Shown one piece after another: positions 53,625 to 62,176 of a stretch of DNA of 64,000 nucleotides. The first letter of the stretch is position 1. Every line of letters starts with the position of its first letter. The translations under genes and the position numbers were made by a program. The notes beneath the pieces were generated by a model that was given only the letters and a program-made list of their open reading frames with translations, searched no databases and had not been told where the DNA came from. The stretch covers positions 2,067,501 through 2,131,500 of the forward strand of contig CP128433.1 in assembly GCA_032615215.1 (NCBI GenBank), in the 5' to 3' direction. This DNA comes from Microbulbifer sp. MKSA007. GTDB taxonomy: Bacteria > Pseudomonadota > Gammaproteobacteria > Pseudomonadales > Cellvibrionaceae.

Positions 53625-55058
53625 TCATGCGATATTGAATATCAGTGAATCTAAAACGCCCTTGCCACTATGCACGCCACCCTCCATTTCCTGAGAGGAT
53701 TTACTTCGAACTAAGTAGCCGGCAAAACCTTGTTCTGAAGTAGCTGGTTGACCATTGAAATGAACCGTAAACATACCTATTTCACTGATTAAATCGCCTA
53801 CTAAATATAATTCAGAGTCTCTGACTACCAGGGCGGGGTTGCTTCTAGGGGGCGGGCTCAAGCGTGGCATTAGTGCCCAGGCAGGGTATTCGTCTACTGA
53901 GAGCTGTTTGAGTTTCAGCTTGATATCCTGGCCAAAGACACAGTGCCCGCCGCCTTCTCCCTGATTTTTGAGCACCCACTTAGAGGCGTTCTGCTGACCG
54001 AACCATTCTATCGTTTCTGATGAAATTGGTTGCATGTCGCCAAGTAATGACTTGATTAAAACCGCTTCATCCTGGGATACATTGAATCCGGTTAGCATTT
54101 CTACTGACATGGACGAAAGGATCATTTGTACACGCTTGCTGGTAGCCAGTTGTTGGCTTACGGTTGCATTAATTGCGATCCGATGGCTCTCAAGCAAAAT
54201 TCGCGATTGCATCAGTGTTTCACAGCAGCGCTCGCTATCCAGGTCTTTGGCGACATAATCACAGTAGTTGTAGCCGGCTCGTAAATACACGCAATCTACA
54301 GGGCCTACTCCTTGCAGCAAGAGCCTATTGTTGGGGCCTGTTACCAGGCCCGCTTTGAGTTCACAAAAGGTCTTTCGTACCGTACGAATGCCTTTTTCAG
54401 CTAAGGCATATTCAAGAAGGTGTTGGTCGAAGACATTGTCTTCATGCTCCTGTATCACCATTAGAAATGTTGGGCTGCCACCATCTCCAAACTCGCTTTT
54501 GATGGCTCTTGTCGCATCGGCAAGGCCTTGGGAGAGTCGCTCAATTGCTGGGTTCTCTATAGGTTGGCCGTTCGAAGTATTGGGCCAATCGGAATAGGTC
54601 TCAGGACTTTGCGAGCGGATGAATTGGTGCAACTCGTAAATACGCTGCCCAAAGGGCCCCATTCCTGCTGCGATTCCATTGAACTCAATGAGCTTTGGTC
54701 CCTGGCTTTCATCGTCCATAAAGTCACTTCTCATAATCAGGAGGGGGAGGCGGGGCGCATTTTTTATTTGACCATGCATGGCGAGTAAGGCACCGAAAAA
54801 CGGGTCTCCATGTGCAACAGGCCTGATAGCTTCGTGAAGAAATTGGTGATCTTCTGAGACTTGATGGATCAGCTTTCCCAATAGGGGTACTGCTTTCTTT
54901 AACGTCTCAAACCGTTCCAGGGCGATAGTACTTGGGGTAAGGCTAAAAGGAACATGGCTCGCTGAGCCACGACTAGATTTGAAAGCCAGGCCATGGGCAA
55001 GCCCCCACTCTACCGCTTCATTGGCTGCCTGAATGGCGTTTGGATGGCTCTTTTTCAT
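53625..55058 (-). CDS. Eukaryotic-type glutathione synthetase
   Basis: A 477-residue ATP-grasp enzyme (488 if GTG at 55091 is used) expected to join gamma-glutamylcysteine and glycine. It follows the eukaryotic GSS plan, not bacterial GshB (about 315 residues). Motifs in order: EAVEWGLAHGL, RSDFM (about residue 110), KLIEFNGIAAG (metal-binding Glu/Asn region, 125-127), IQEHEDNVFDQHLLEYAL, VYLRAGYNYCDY, SQQLATSKRVQMIL, the Gly-rich ATP loop KNQGEGGGHCVFG (364-376), LVGDLISEIGMF and a C-terminal MEGGVHSGKGVLDS matching the substrate loop (eukaryotes: GGVAAG-GVLD). ATG 55058 is favoured by GTGGA upstream. A palindrome shared with the arsR promoter lies upstream. Confidence 0.85.
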   Translation of the reverse strand: MKKSHPNAIQAANEAVEWGLAHGLAFKSSRGSASHVPFSLTPSTIALERFETLKKAVPLLGKLIHQVSEDHQFLHEAIRPVAHGDPFFGALLAMHGQIKNAPRLPLLIMRSDFMDDESQGPKLIEFNGIAAGMGPFGQRIYELHQFIRSQSPETYSDWPNTSNGQPIENPAIERLSQGLADATRAIKSEFGDGGSPTFLMVIQEHEDNVFDQHLLEYALAEKGIRTVRKTFCELKAGLVTGPNNRLLLQGVGPVDCVYLRAGYNYCDYVAKDLDSERCCETLMQSRILLESHRIAINATVSQQLATSKRVQMILSSMSVEMLTGFNVSQDEAVLIKSLLGDMQPISSETIEWFGQQNASKWVLKNQGEGGGHCVFGQDIKLKLKQLSVDEYPAWALMPRLSPPPRSNPALVVRDSELYLVGDLISEIGMFTVHFNGQPATSEQGFAGYLVRSKSSQEMEGGVHSGKGVLDSLIFNIA

Positions 55059-55106
55059 GGTTTCCACTGGCCTTTGTATGCTGGGGGGCACAACTCAGAT
55101 TATATG

Positions 55107-55130
55107 ATATTTCTAGAATAATGGAAATAT
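55107..55130. promoter_or_regulatory. Palindrome upstream of the glutathione synthetase gene
   Basis: Arms ATATTTC (55107-55113) and GAAATAT (55124-55130) with a 10-bp spacer, 49 bp before the ATG at 55058. The half-site matches the one near arsR. Confidence 0.6.
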
Positions 55131-55344
55131 AAATGTTAAGTAAAGGTGTGTGTTCGAGTTATTTCCGAGGTATCCAAGAAAGGTATCAAGGGAAGGGAGC
55201 CAACTAAAGCTGGCTATTTCTGTAAATGGTCATTCTAGCGGTGCTTGAAGCAGAATTTAGGGCCTAAATGTATCCATCGGGGTGAAGAGAAGAAAGTTCG
55301 GACGCTCCATCGATAGGGGGCGCCCGAAGCAAGAGCGACATTGT

Positions 55345-55689
55345 TCAGTGCTGATCCGGTACCGCACACTTGATATCAGGACACTTTATCGGTGTATTGA
55401 AATCATCGTGGCAGCATTCATCTTGTAAAAACTGAATAACCTCAGTCAAGTGCTGATATTCGGCTACGCAGTAGAGGGTGCGGCTCTCGCGTCGCTGGAA
55501 AATTAATCCTGCCGAAATCAGACTGGAAATATGGTGGGAGAGGGTTGATCCGGGGATATCTAATTGCTCCTGGATGTTGCCTACAGGAATACCCGGTAGT
55601 CCGGCTTTGACTACTTTTTTGTAGATCAACAAGCGGGTTGGGTGTCCCAGCTCTTTGAGCGATTTGGCTACTTCTTCGATTTCCATCAT
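55345..55689 (-). CDS. arsR: ArsR-family metalloregulator
   Basis: A 114-residue winged-helix repressor. The ATG at 55689 (first of two adjacent Met codons) is preferred to one at 55770 because a palindromic operator would otherwise lie inside the gene; no strong ribosome site is visible for either. The fold is clear: VAKSLKELGHPTRLLIYKKVVKAG, the recognition helix IPGSTLSHHISSLISAGLIFQRRESRTLYC, and a C-terminal cysteine pair (DECCHDD) followed by CPDIKC. The usual ELCVCDL metal site of E. coli type is absent, so metal or arsenite sensing would use the C-terminal cysteines. It probably controls itself and the adjacent genes. Confidence 0.88.
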   Translation of the reverse strand: MMEIEEVAKSLKELGHPTRLLIYKKVVKAGLPGIPVGNIQEQLDIPGSTLSHHISSLISAGLIFQRRESRTLYCVAEYQHLTEVIQFLQDECCHDDFNTPIKCPDIKCAVPDQH

Positions 55690-55707
55690 GATTTGGTCAT
55701 AAGTTCT

Positions 55708-55723
55708 ATATTTGTCGAAATAT
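55708..55723. promoter_or_regulatory. Palindromic operator candidate in front of arsR
   Basis: ATATTTGTCGAAATAT: arms ATATTT and AAATAT around GTCG, 19 bp before the arsR ATG at 55689. On the minus strand it reads ATATTTCGACAAATAT, sharing the ATATTTC half-site with the glutathione synthetase upstream region. Confidence 0.6.
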
Positions 55724-55911
55724 ATACAGTTTAGTGCTAAAGATAAAGTGTCGTGTGGACGACTGCTCAAGCTAGTGCTGCTACTAGTTGTTTAGGGTAT
55801 TGAGAGGAAGCTGCATTACTTATATTTCTTTAAACTATATTACCAAACTTACCGAAATAACGCTTTTACTGCTAATTGCCCACACCAGGAGGGGGTAATA
55901 TCTATTCTGAA

Positions 55912-56820
55912 GTAGACGCATCATCATCCCGGATTTCATTGTAGCCATAAGAATCTTTACCAAACACCTGAAAATTGCAATGTGAATTCCAGCAGGCCCT
56001 CAATGGTTGAAATGTTGTCTTTGCCATAAGGAGCAACTTTTACGTGATTAGCTGTATACCTCATGGCAAACGAAAATCGAGATTTATCTTTTGATGTGTT
56101 TGCAAAGGATGTGTGCATAATTAGGGGTGAGAAAATAAGGCATTCGCCGGCTTTCACTTCCAGGTCTTTTACTTCCAGGTCGCCAAAGAGATCTTCTTCA
56201 ATAATTTCCCTTGTACTGAGCAAAAGGAATAGCTTGGCAAGTCTGTATAAGGAGCGGGGTGATGCAGGGACTAGTGATAAGTATATTAATTTGTTGTCTT
56301 GTATATAATTATAGAGGTAGCTAGTTCTTGTATCGGTGTGTGACTTTGGAAGCATGCTAAGCCAACTGGTATCTTTCGTACTTTCGGTGAGCACAACCCA
56401 AACGATGTGTTGAATTAGGGTGGGAGAAGTTTATATGGTCGGTCGTAATTTTGTATATTTACCGACCTCTCGAAAGGTTGCATTCTGATACCAAGACATC
56501 CCCTCAATGTCGGGGCTTTTATCAAAAAATTGACTGCGCCAGCATATAACTTCATATCCTAGTAGAGTTGCCAATCGCTCTGAAATTTTTGGGGGTCGTA
56601 GGAGGTTCCTAAAGGGTTTTATCCGCAATGCCTGGTATAATTCAGCGTATCCAATTGTCCAGCGTTCCTCTCTTTTACCAATCGCCTTCACCTTGTCGCC
56701 AAGGTGCCTCACTACAATTGGAAATTGTTTTTAAAATCATCCAGTGCTATTCCCTTAAGCTTTTCGCCAGTTCAGAAGAGATACACGGAAGGTAGGAAGG
56801 AGTTCATTTTTTTAAAGAGT
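55912..56820 (-). pseudogene. PhyH-like dioxygenase paralogue 2, decayed
   Basis: A broken copy of the PhyH-like gene. Readable pieces in order (minus strand): GEKLKGIALDDFKNNFQL followed by stops near 56730; then LGDKVKAIGKREERWTIGYAELYQAL to SWYQNATFREVGKYTKL; then, in another frame, the region from SYLYNYIQDNKLIYLSLVPASP to APYGKDNISTIEGLLEF; and the final FQVFGKDSYGYNEIRDDDAS in a third frame. At least three frame breaks and the change of the ligand His to Tyr (SWYQN) show real decay, not one sequencing slip. The N-terminal membrane segment is not recognisable beyond about 56820. Confidence 0.85.
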
Positions 56821-57076
56821 GGCCCGATCATCTTCGTTTAATTTTCAAATAATGGTGGTAGTTGTGCGCCAGATAGATGCTGAGCTTTCCAAGCCGATCT
56901 AGATTAGAAAATAATTTTTATTTTTTGCTCTTCTGTCATGGGGGTATTATGAATTTGTATGCAATTATTGTCATAACTAAGTCTGCGGCCTTTAGGTGCT
57001 TTCCTAAGGGTAGGGAGGTTACCTAAGTTTTTTTTCGTCACTACCAGAGAGTATATTGATCATGACGGATTGTGGA

Positions 57077-58330
57077 TTACTCTTCTGTTTTGTCCTCATC
57101 GTCTAATATTCCATTGTAGCCATAGGTGTCTTTGCCATAAATCTGAAAGCTGATAACCTTTGGGAGTGTATATTCTATTAGTCCGCCTAAAGTTGAGTAA
57201 TTATCCTTTCCGTAAGGGGCAACCTTTACGTGATTGGCTGTGCAGCGACCTACAAATGAAAATCGAGTTTTGTCTTTTGATGTGTTTGGGTAGGAGGCGT
57301 GGATGTTCAGGGATGAGAATATTAGGCACTCTCCGGCTTTCATTTCTAGATCTTTGATGTCAAAGCCGTCAAAAATATGATCACCTAGCAATTTTGCGGC
57401 ACTAAAAAATACTACTGCACCTTTGTGAAAAATCCTTCCATACATAAAAGATTTGCATAAATGGTATAGGTACAGTGGGGAAGCTGGTAGAAGCGATAAG
57501 TAAAACATCCTGTTGTCTTGTAGAAATTCGTAAAGGTAATTTACTCTCGCGTCAGCATAAGATCCGGGTAGAATTCTAAGGCACCCGGTTTCTTTTGTGG
57601 TGTCAGTTAAGGCAACCCACGCATTTACTTGAATGAGCGCAGGTGGTGTTTCTCTTGTGGGCTGGAGCTTTGCATATTTCCCCATTTCCCTGAAAGTTGC
57701 ATTTTGGTGCCAGGGTGTCCCATCGGAGCCTGGTTTTTTTTCAAAAAACTGATTGCGCCAGCAAATAACCTCATCACCTAAAATGCTTGCAATCTTTTCC
57801 GAAATTTCAGGCTTTCTCATTAAGTCCCTGAAAGGCTTTAACTCTAGCGCTTGATATAGACTGGCATATTCGATATTCCAGCGGCCCTCTTTCTTAGCAA
57901 TTTCTTTAATTTTATCTCCCATATAGGAAACGCCGTTAAAGTCATTGTCATACTCCTCCTGTACTAGAGTCATTAAGCCCTGTGCTTCTTCCGCGGATAG
58001 AACTCTATAGGGAGGCAGATAACCATTTTCTTCAAAGAAGTGGCGATCTTTGTCACTTAAAAAACAACTTCCTGTGGCGGCACTTTGGGGAGGATTGGGT
58101 AATTTTGCTGTCAGGTTTTTAAGCTTGTCGAGTTCGGAAAACAAATGATGACGCCTATTCCTTTGCCAGGGGAGAATAAACACCTTATAAGCTGTTATTA
58201 AGATTACAGTCCCAATAACTTTACACTTTTGGCTAAATGAAATATCGAAGTCAGCCAGACTACGTTCATTGTCTGCGCCTGAAAACATTTTAGAGAGCGT
58301 ACTGCCACCTTGATTTTTCATGTCATGCAT
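57077..58330 (-). CDS. PhyH-like Fe/2-oxoglutarate dioxygenase homologue, membrane-anchored, HQN motif
   Basis: A 417-residue intact member of a three-copy family. An N-terminal membrane helix (about residues 37-54, KVIGTVILITAYKVFILPW) is followed by the PhyH-type jelly roll. In PhyH enzymes the first iron motif is HxD; here it is TPWHQNATF (H208, N210), so the carboxylate ligand is replaced by Asn. The second His (H344, in SSLNIHASYPNTS) and the 2-oxoglutarate Arg (R356, KTRFSF) are present, as is WVALTDTTKETGCLRILPGS. Between them lies an insertion of about 65 residues (262-325) that includes a hydrophobic helix pair. Start ATG at 58330 or 58321 is unsure. Activity may be altered or absent; role unknown. 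Confidence 0.85.
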   Translation of the reverse strand: MHDMKNQGGSTLSKMFSGADNERSLADFDISFSQKCKVIGTVILITAYKVFILPWQRNRRHHLFSELDKLKNLTAKLPNPPQSAATGSCFLSDKDRHFFEENGYLPPYRVLSAEEAQGLMTLVQEEYDNDFNGVSYMGDKIKEIAKKEGRWNIEYASLYQALELKPFRDLMRKPEISEKIASILGDEVICWRNQFFEKKPGSDGTPWHQNATFREMGKYAKLQPTRETPPALIQVNAWVALTDTTKETGCLRILPGSYADARVNYLYEFLQDNRMFYLSLLPASPLYLYHLCKSFMYGRIFHKGAVVFFSAAKLLGDHIFDGFDIKDLEMKAGECLIFSSLNIHASYPNTSKDKTRFSFVGRCTANHVKVAPYGKDNYSTLGGLIEYTLPKVISFQIYGKDTYGYNGILDDEDKTEE

Positions 58331-58682
58331 AAGTTACTTCGGGGTAAAGTTAGCTTTTATTAAGACTAGCTTCAGCTCGCACAAAGGTGTTCTGAACAGT
58401 ACCCATGGCAATACTTCACGGCATGTGACGGGAATTTTTTCGGGGTGGCTAATGAAGGAAGTAGAGCGGTGCCAGGCCAGAATATAACCTGGAGTATCGA
58501 GCTTTATTGAACTGACGCCCATTGGCTGCAGGGGTCGGTTGGAGAGTACCCTTGAGGGGAGCCTGGCATGTTTCTTGAATTTCTCAGCTCTATGGGCACC
58601 CCTATCCCTTTTAAGTGCCTTAGGCCGATACAGTTCGACATTTCCCAAATCAGCAACAGCCAATCAAGTAAAGTGGAAAGTT
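58331..58682. other. Spacer between the PhyH-like and His-rich protein genes
   Basis: No supported gene. A minus-strand frame (58334-58663) is open for 109 codons, but it has no ribosome site and no recognisable sequence. The minus strand should carry the promoter of the PhyH-like gene. Confidence 0.4.
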
Positions 58683-59039
58683 TTAGTTACCTTTCACCAA
58701 GTCGACAGATCCGTGATCATCACAGTGATCACCATGAACATGGTGAAGTCGCCCGTTAACCAGATAGTCAACATGATCTCCGTGGGGAACCTGCTCATGG
58801 CCACAGTTTTTGCCGTGGATATGGGAGCTGTCATAGCCCCCTGTAACAGGGTGGCAACCCTCCGGGTTTTGGGTGCTTACTTCCAAGACGTGCTCGTCGT
58901 AGTGGTCTTTGTGGGGATGGTGTAGGTGGCCATCATGGAGGTAGCAGATATGGTCCCCATGGCGAATGGCTGTGTGGCCACAGTGGCTATTATGGGTATG
59001 TGAATGATGCTCCGCCTGTTGGCACTTGCCTTTTTCCAT
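58683..59039 (-). CDS. Histidine-rich metal-binding protein with two repeats
   Basis: A 118-residue cytosolic protein with no signal peptide. ATG 59039 is set by AGGAG 6 bases before it. It is made of two repeats of about 31 residues, each C-G-H-x4-HGDH-x2-YL-x-(D/N)-G-(H/R)-LHH-x-H-x-DH-x-D-(E/D)H, at about residues 19-50 and 80-111, joined by a linker with GCHPVTGGYDSSHIHGKNCGH. About one residue in five is His, plus paired Cys, which suits zinc, nickel or copper binding. Similar short His-rich proteins occur near metal transporters and regulators. Here it is near ArsR and glutathione genes. Function inferred. Confidence 0.85.
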   Translation of the reverse strand: MEKGKCQQAEHHSHTHNSHCGHTAIRHGDHICYLHDGHLHHPHKDHYDEHVLEVSTQNPEGCHPVTGGYDSSHIHGKNCGHEQVPHGDHVDYLVNGRLHHVHGDHCDDHGSVDLVKGN

Positions 59040-59276
59040 GATAACTCTCCTGGCCGCTTGGCACTTACATGGAACCACTCGTCGTCGAATGCTTCTAGAG
59101 TCAATAATTTGGCGCCACATTTGGACAGCCCTACATACTAAATCTAAGAACATCCGGGTGTAGTTTCCAAATATGAACTTCTACCAATGGCAGAAAACCT
59201 GCCCCTACCCCTCAAATCTTGATCTGCGAAGGTCTAACGGATGACTAGTCACTCAAATCTAGCCATTAATTCAATT

Positions 59277-59290
59277 TGCAATCGATTGCA
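59277..59290. promoter_or_regulatory. LacI-family operator, distal copy
   Basis: Perfect palindrome TGCAATCGATTGCA, with the AATCGATT core of LacI/GalR-type sites. It lies 149 bp before the TonB receptor start, 68 bp (centre to centre) from a second copy. Confidence 0.8.
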
Positions 59291-59344
59291 TTTGCGCATT
59301 ATAGTTAAAGCACGGTGCATCAAGTAGCGTTTAGCAACTCTTTA

Positions 59345-59358
59345 TGCAATCGATTGCA
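59345..59358. promoter_or_regulatory. LacI-family operator, proximal copy
   Basis: The same TGCAATCGATTGCA. Here the symmetry extends four bases further on each side (TTTA/TAAA), making a perfect palindrome over 59341-59362. It lies 81 bp before the receptor start. Two identical sites suggest repression with looping. Confidence 0.8.
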
Positions 59359-59425
59359 TAAAGCTTTATAAAAATAGCACCGAAGTATCAGAACAGATAA
59401 GAATGACGACGAGAGGGAAGAGTTG

Positions 59426-61708
59426 ATGAGCAAGAAACCATTGGCGCAGGCCGTATCCATGGCCGCGCTCTCCGTTGGTCTTTGCGGCTATGCCGCAGCC
59501 CAAGAAATTAGCCCTGAAAACGATATGGTGATGGAGGAAGTCATCACAACGGGCACCCCAGGCGGTGCGGGCATGCGTAAGCTGGATGCCAGCTTTTCTA
59601 TCACAACTTTAAGTGATGATGAGATTAGCAAAGCCTCTCCTTCAAGTACTGCAGACCTGTTGAAGTCCGTTCCTGGCCTGTGGGTTGAGAGCTCTGGCGG
59701 TGTTTCTGGGGCAAATATCGATGTTCGCGGTTTCCCCGGCGGTAGTGATGCACCCTTTGTCACGGTATCCATGAATGGATTACCTCTGTATCCAGCGCCA
59801 ACACTCTCATTTTTAGAAAACTCTTCTCTATTTCGTGTCGATGAAACTATTCAGCGAGTGGAAGCTCTGCGCGGTGGACCCAATCCAGTTTTCTCCAATG
59901 GCCAGCCAGGTCTGACTACCAACTTTATCTTAAAAGAAGGTACTGAAGAGACTGAGGGGCGCTTTAAGTACACTTTATCTGACTATGATCTGCAGCGAAC
60001 AGATGCCCTAATGACTGGTAAGCTCGCAGATGATGTTTATTACATGATCGGGGGCTACGTATCTTCCTCCCCGGGTATTCGCGATGCGGGTTTTGATGCG
60101 GAAGAAGGGCATCAATTTACCCTGCACATCACCAAAGAGATGGATAACGGCAAAGCGGGTTTTTACATCCGGGATACAAAAGATACTGGTACCTGGTATT
60201 TGCCCAATGCTGCATTCCTGGAAACAGATTACACCCAGGTAGGCCCCAGTAATCGCAAGGTTTCTGTACCTATCACTCAGGCTGACGGTAATGGCGGCTC
60301 AGAAACTACCTGGGAAACTTTCGATATGGGCGAAGGGCGCGGGTGGAATGGTAATGTAGCCGGTGCTTATCTGGAGCTAGACCTAGGCGATGGCTGGAGT
60401 CTCACCGAACGCTTTGGACTTACCGCAGGTAACGCTGATACTTTGGGTTTTGTTCCTAATGGTGCGCCCGTATCGCTAAATTCTCTTACTGACCAAGCAG
60501 TAGTAACCGCCTCTGGAAACGAACTTAGTGGCGATACTGTGGTACAACAGTTTGGTGCCTGGGTAGTACGCAAAGATATCGAGGCTACGACAAATGACAT
60601 TAGCCTGGCAAAAGAGTGGGATAACTTTAAGGTAACTGCCGGTTATTACACCTCTAGCTGGGAAGTTGATGAATGGTGGTCCCTGGGTAACCAGAAATAC
60701 TATGTATTGGGTCAAGATGGGGAGCTGATCACAGGAGCTGCAGATGGCTCTGAGCTCACAGGAGACCTTGCCTGTAATACATCCGCCGATATCTCAACTT
60801 GTGACTGGAAATATGATGTGGATGCTGTGGGTGATGCCCGTGAAAACGCGCTTTACCTTGCCGGCGAGTTTTACTTAGGAGATTTCACTTTCGATCTGGG
60901 AGTGCGTTCCGCAAACCGGAAAACCAATTACTCCGTGGATCATGGCGAACGTGACGGTAATTTTACCACCTATAAAGCAGACGAAAATGGTACTGCCTAC
61001 ACTGCGGCAGTGGACTGGGCATTTGCCGAAAATATGGGCACATTCTTCCGTATAAACTCCGGTTATAAATTCGCAGACTTTGACAACTATCGAGAGTTTG
61101 GTGACAGCTTCATTGCTGGGTCTGATCTTGTGATCGACATTGAGCAATACGAACTGGGTTATAAATTACAGGAGCAAGATTACTCCCTCTTTGCGACGCT
61201 GTTCTACAACGAAACCCAGGGTATGCCTGACTGTATCATCGGCAGCAGTACCTGTACTCGTTTGGAGACAGAGGCGCTTGGTCTCGAATTGGACGGTAAA
61301 GTTCACTGGGGAGATTTCACCTTTGGGTTAAATACTACCCTGCAAAAGCCAGAAATCACGAGTGGTGAATATGAAGGCAACCAGGTTATGCGTCAGCCTG
61401 AATACCAGGTGCGCCTGAGCCAGAATTATGATTTCACACTGAATGACATTGATATGGCTGTGTATACCGATATCAGTCGGGTGGGTGATCGCTTTAATGG
61501 AAGCAACAATGAAGTAACTTTGCCAGCCTATACAAAAGTTGACCTGGGTGCGGTGGCTTATATCAATGATATTACTGTCCAGTTGGCTGTGGACAACTTA
61601 ACTGATGAAGATGGTATCACCGAAGGTGATCCCCGCGATCCGCTAGCGTCTAATGTCCGCTATATCTTACCGCGCAATATCAAGCTTAGCTTCGCGTACG
61701 ATTTTTAA
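59426..61708 (+). CDS. TonB-dependent receptor under LacI-type control, probable carbohydrate uptake
   Basis: A 760-residue outer-membrane receptor. ATG at 59426, with AGGGAAGAG upstream; a TTG one codon earlier is also possible. Signal peptide to about residue 25 (LCGYAAAQ). The plug has VITTGTPGGAGMRKLDASFSITTLS, TADLLKSVPGLWVESSGGVSGANIDVRGFPGG and VEALRGGPNPVFSNGQPGLTTNFI. The barrel ends in IKLSFAYDF. The plug resembles those of receptors for maltodextrin or other oligosaccharides. The two LacI operators upstream also point to sugar control. No transporter, glycoside hydrolase or LacI gene follows in the window. A terminator closes it. Confidence 0.92.
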   Translation: MSKKPLAQAVSMAALSVGLCGYAAAQEISPENDMVMEEVITTGTPGGAGMRKLDASFSITTLSDDEISKASPSSTADLLKSVPGLWVESSGGVSGANIDVRGFPGGSDAPFVTVSMNGLPLYPAPTLSFLENSSLFRVDETIQRVEALRGGPNPVFSNGQPGLTTNFILKEGTEETEGRFKYTLSDYDLQRTDALMTGKLADDVYYMIGGYVSSSPGIRDAGFDAEEGHQFTLHITKEMDNGKAGFYIRDTKDTGTWYLPNAAFLETDYTQVGPSNRKVSVPITQADGNGGSETTWETFDMGEGRGWNGNVAGAYLELDLGDGWSLTERFGLTAGNADTLGFVPNGAPVSLNSLTDQAVVTASGNELSGDTVVQQFGAWVVRKDIEATTNDISLAKEWDNFKVTAGYYTSSWEVDEWWSLGNQKYYVLGQDGELITGAADGSELTGDLACNTSADISTCDWKYDVDAVGDARENALYLAGEFYLGDFTFDLGVRSANRKTNYSVDHGERDGNFTTYKADENGTAYTAAVDWAFAENMGTFFRINSGYKFADFDNYREFGDSFIAGSDLVIDIEQYELGYKLQEQDYSLFATLFYNETQGMPDCIIGSSTCTRLETEALGLELDGKVHWGDFTFGLNTTLQKPEITSGEYEGNQVMRQPEYQVRLSQNYDFTLNDIDMAVYTDISRVGDRFNGSNNEVTLPAYTKVDLGAVAYINDITVQLAVDNLTDEDGITEGDPRDPLASNVRYILPRNIKLSFAYDF

Positions 61709-61740
61709 CCTCATGCCTCTCCCATAGGCTTCCAAGCTTT

Positions 61741-61771
61741 GCCGCACACTTCTCCAGTGTGCGGCTTTTTT
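61741..61771 (+). terminator. Terminator after the LacI-controlled TonB receptor gene
   Basis: Perfect 10-bp stem GCCGCACACT / AGTGTGCGGC, loop TCTCC, then TTTTTTA. Confidence 0.92.
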
Positions 61772-62176
61772 ATTGCCTGAAAAATTTAACTACAATCTAT
61801 TTTCAAATCCATACAAATAATGGAGCTTCGATCTTTGTGGTCTAACCCAAATCCTTCCGGAGGCTCCCCAATAAAGTATGTGGTTAAACTGCTTTCATGA
61901 AGCGAAATTAGAGTCGAGGTTGAGAGCCCTAAGGTCATTGCAGGTGTGAAACCTTAATGTTCATATACAAATTTAATTTGGCAGTGGGAGATAGTTCTAT
62001 TAAGTTATGAGCAGTTACCCCAATTCCTATTGCTAGCTGTATGTTGACGTTCTGACTAAAAAGTGGCATTAAGGTGGCGTAAGGGTTTGTTAGCTGTACT
62101 CTTTTCCCCCACCTATTATTAGTTTAGTAATGTTTCATATGTATTAGTGATTTTGGGTTGGTACATTTTTGGTAAT
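61772..62176. other. Gene-free spacer before the DUF1287 gene
   Basis: AT-rich, stops in all frames, no gene or clear palindrome seen. Promoter of the next gene is expected here. Confidence 0.45.

Noticed and set aside
58334..58663. Minus-strand frame of 109 codons between the PhyH-like and His-rich genes
   Set aside because: No ribosome site, no recognisable domain, and it ends just at the PhyH-like start where a promoter is expected. It cannot be excluded fully.
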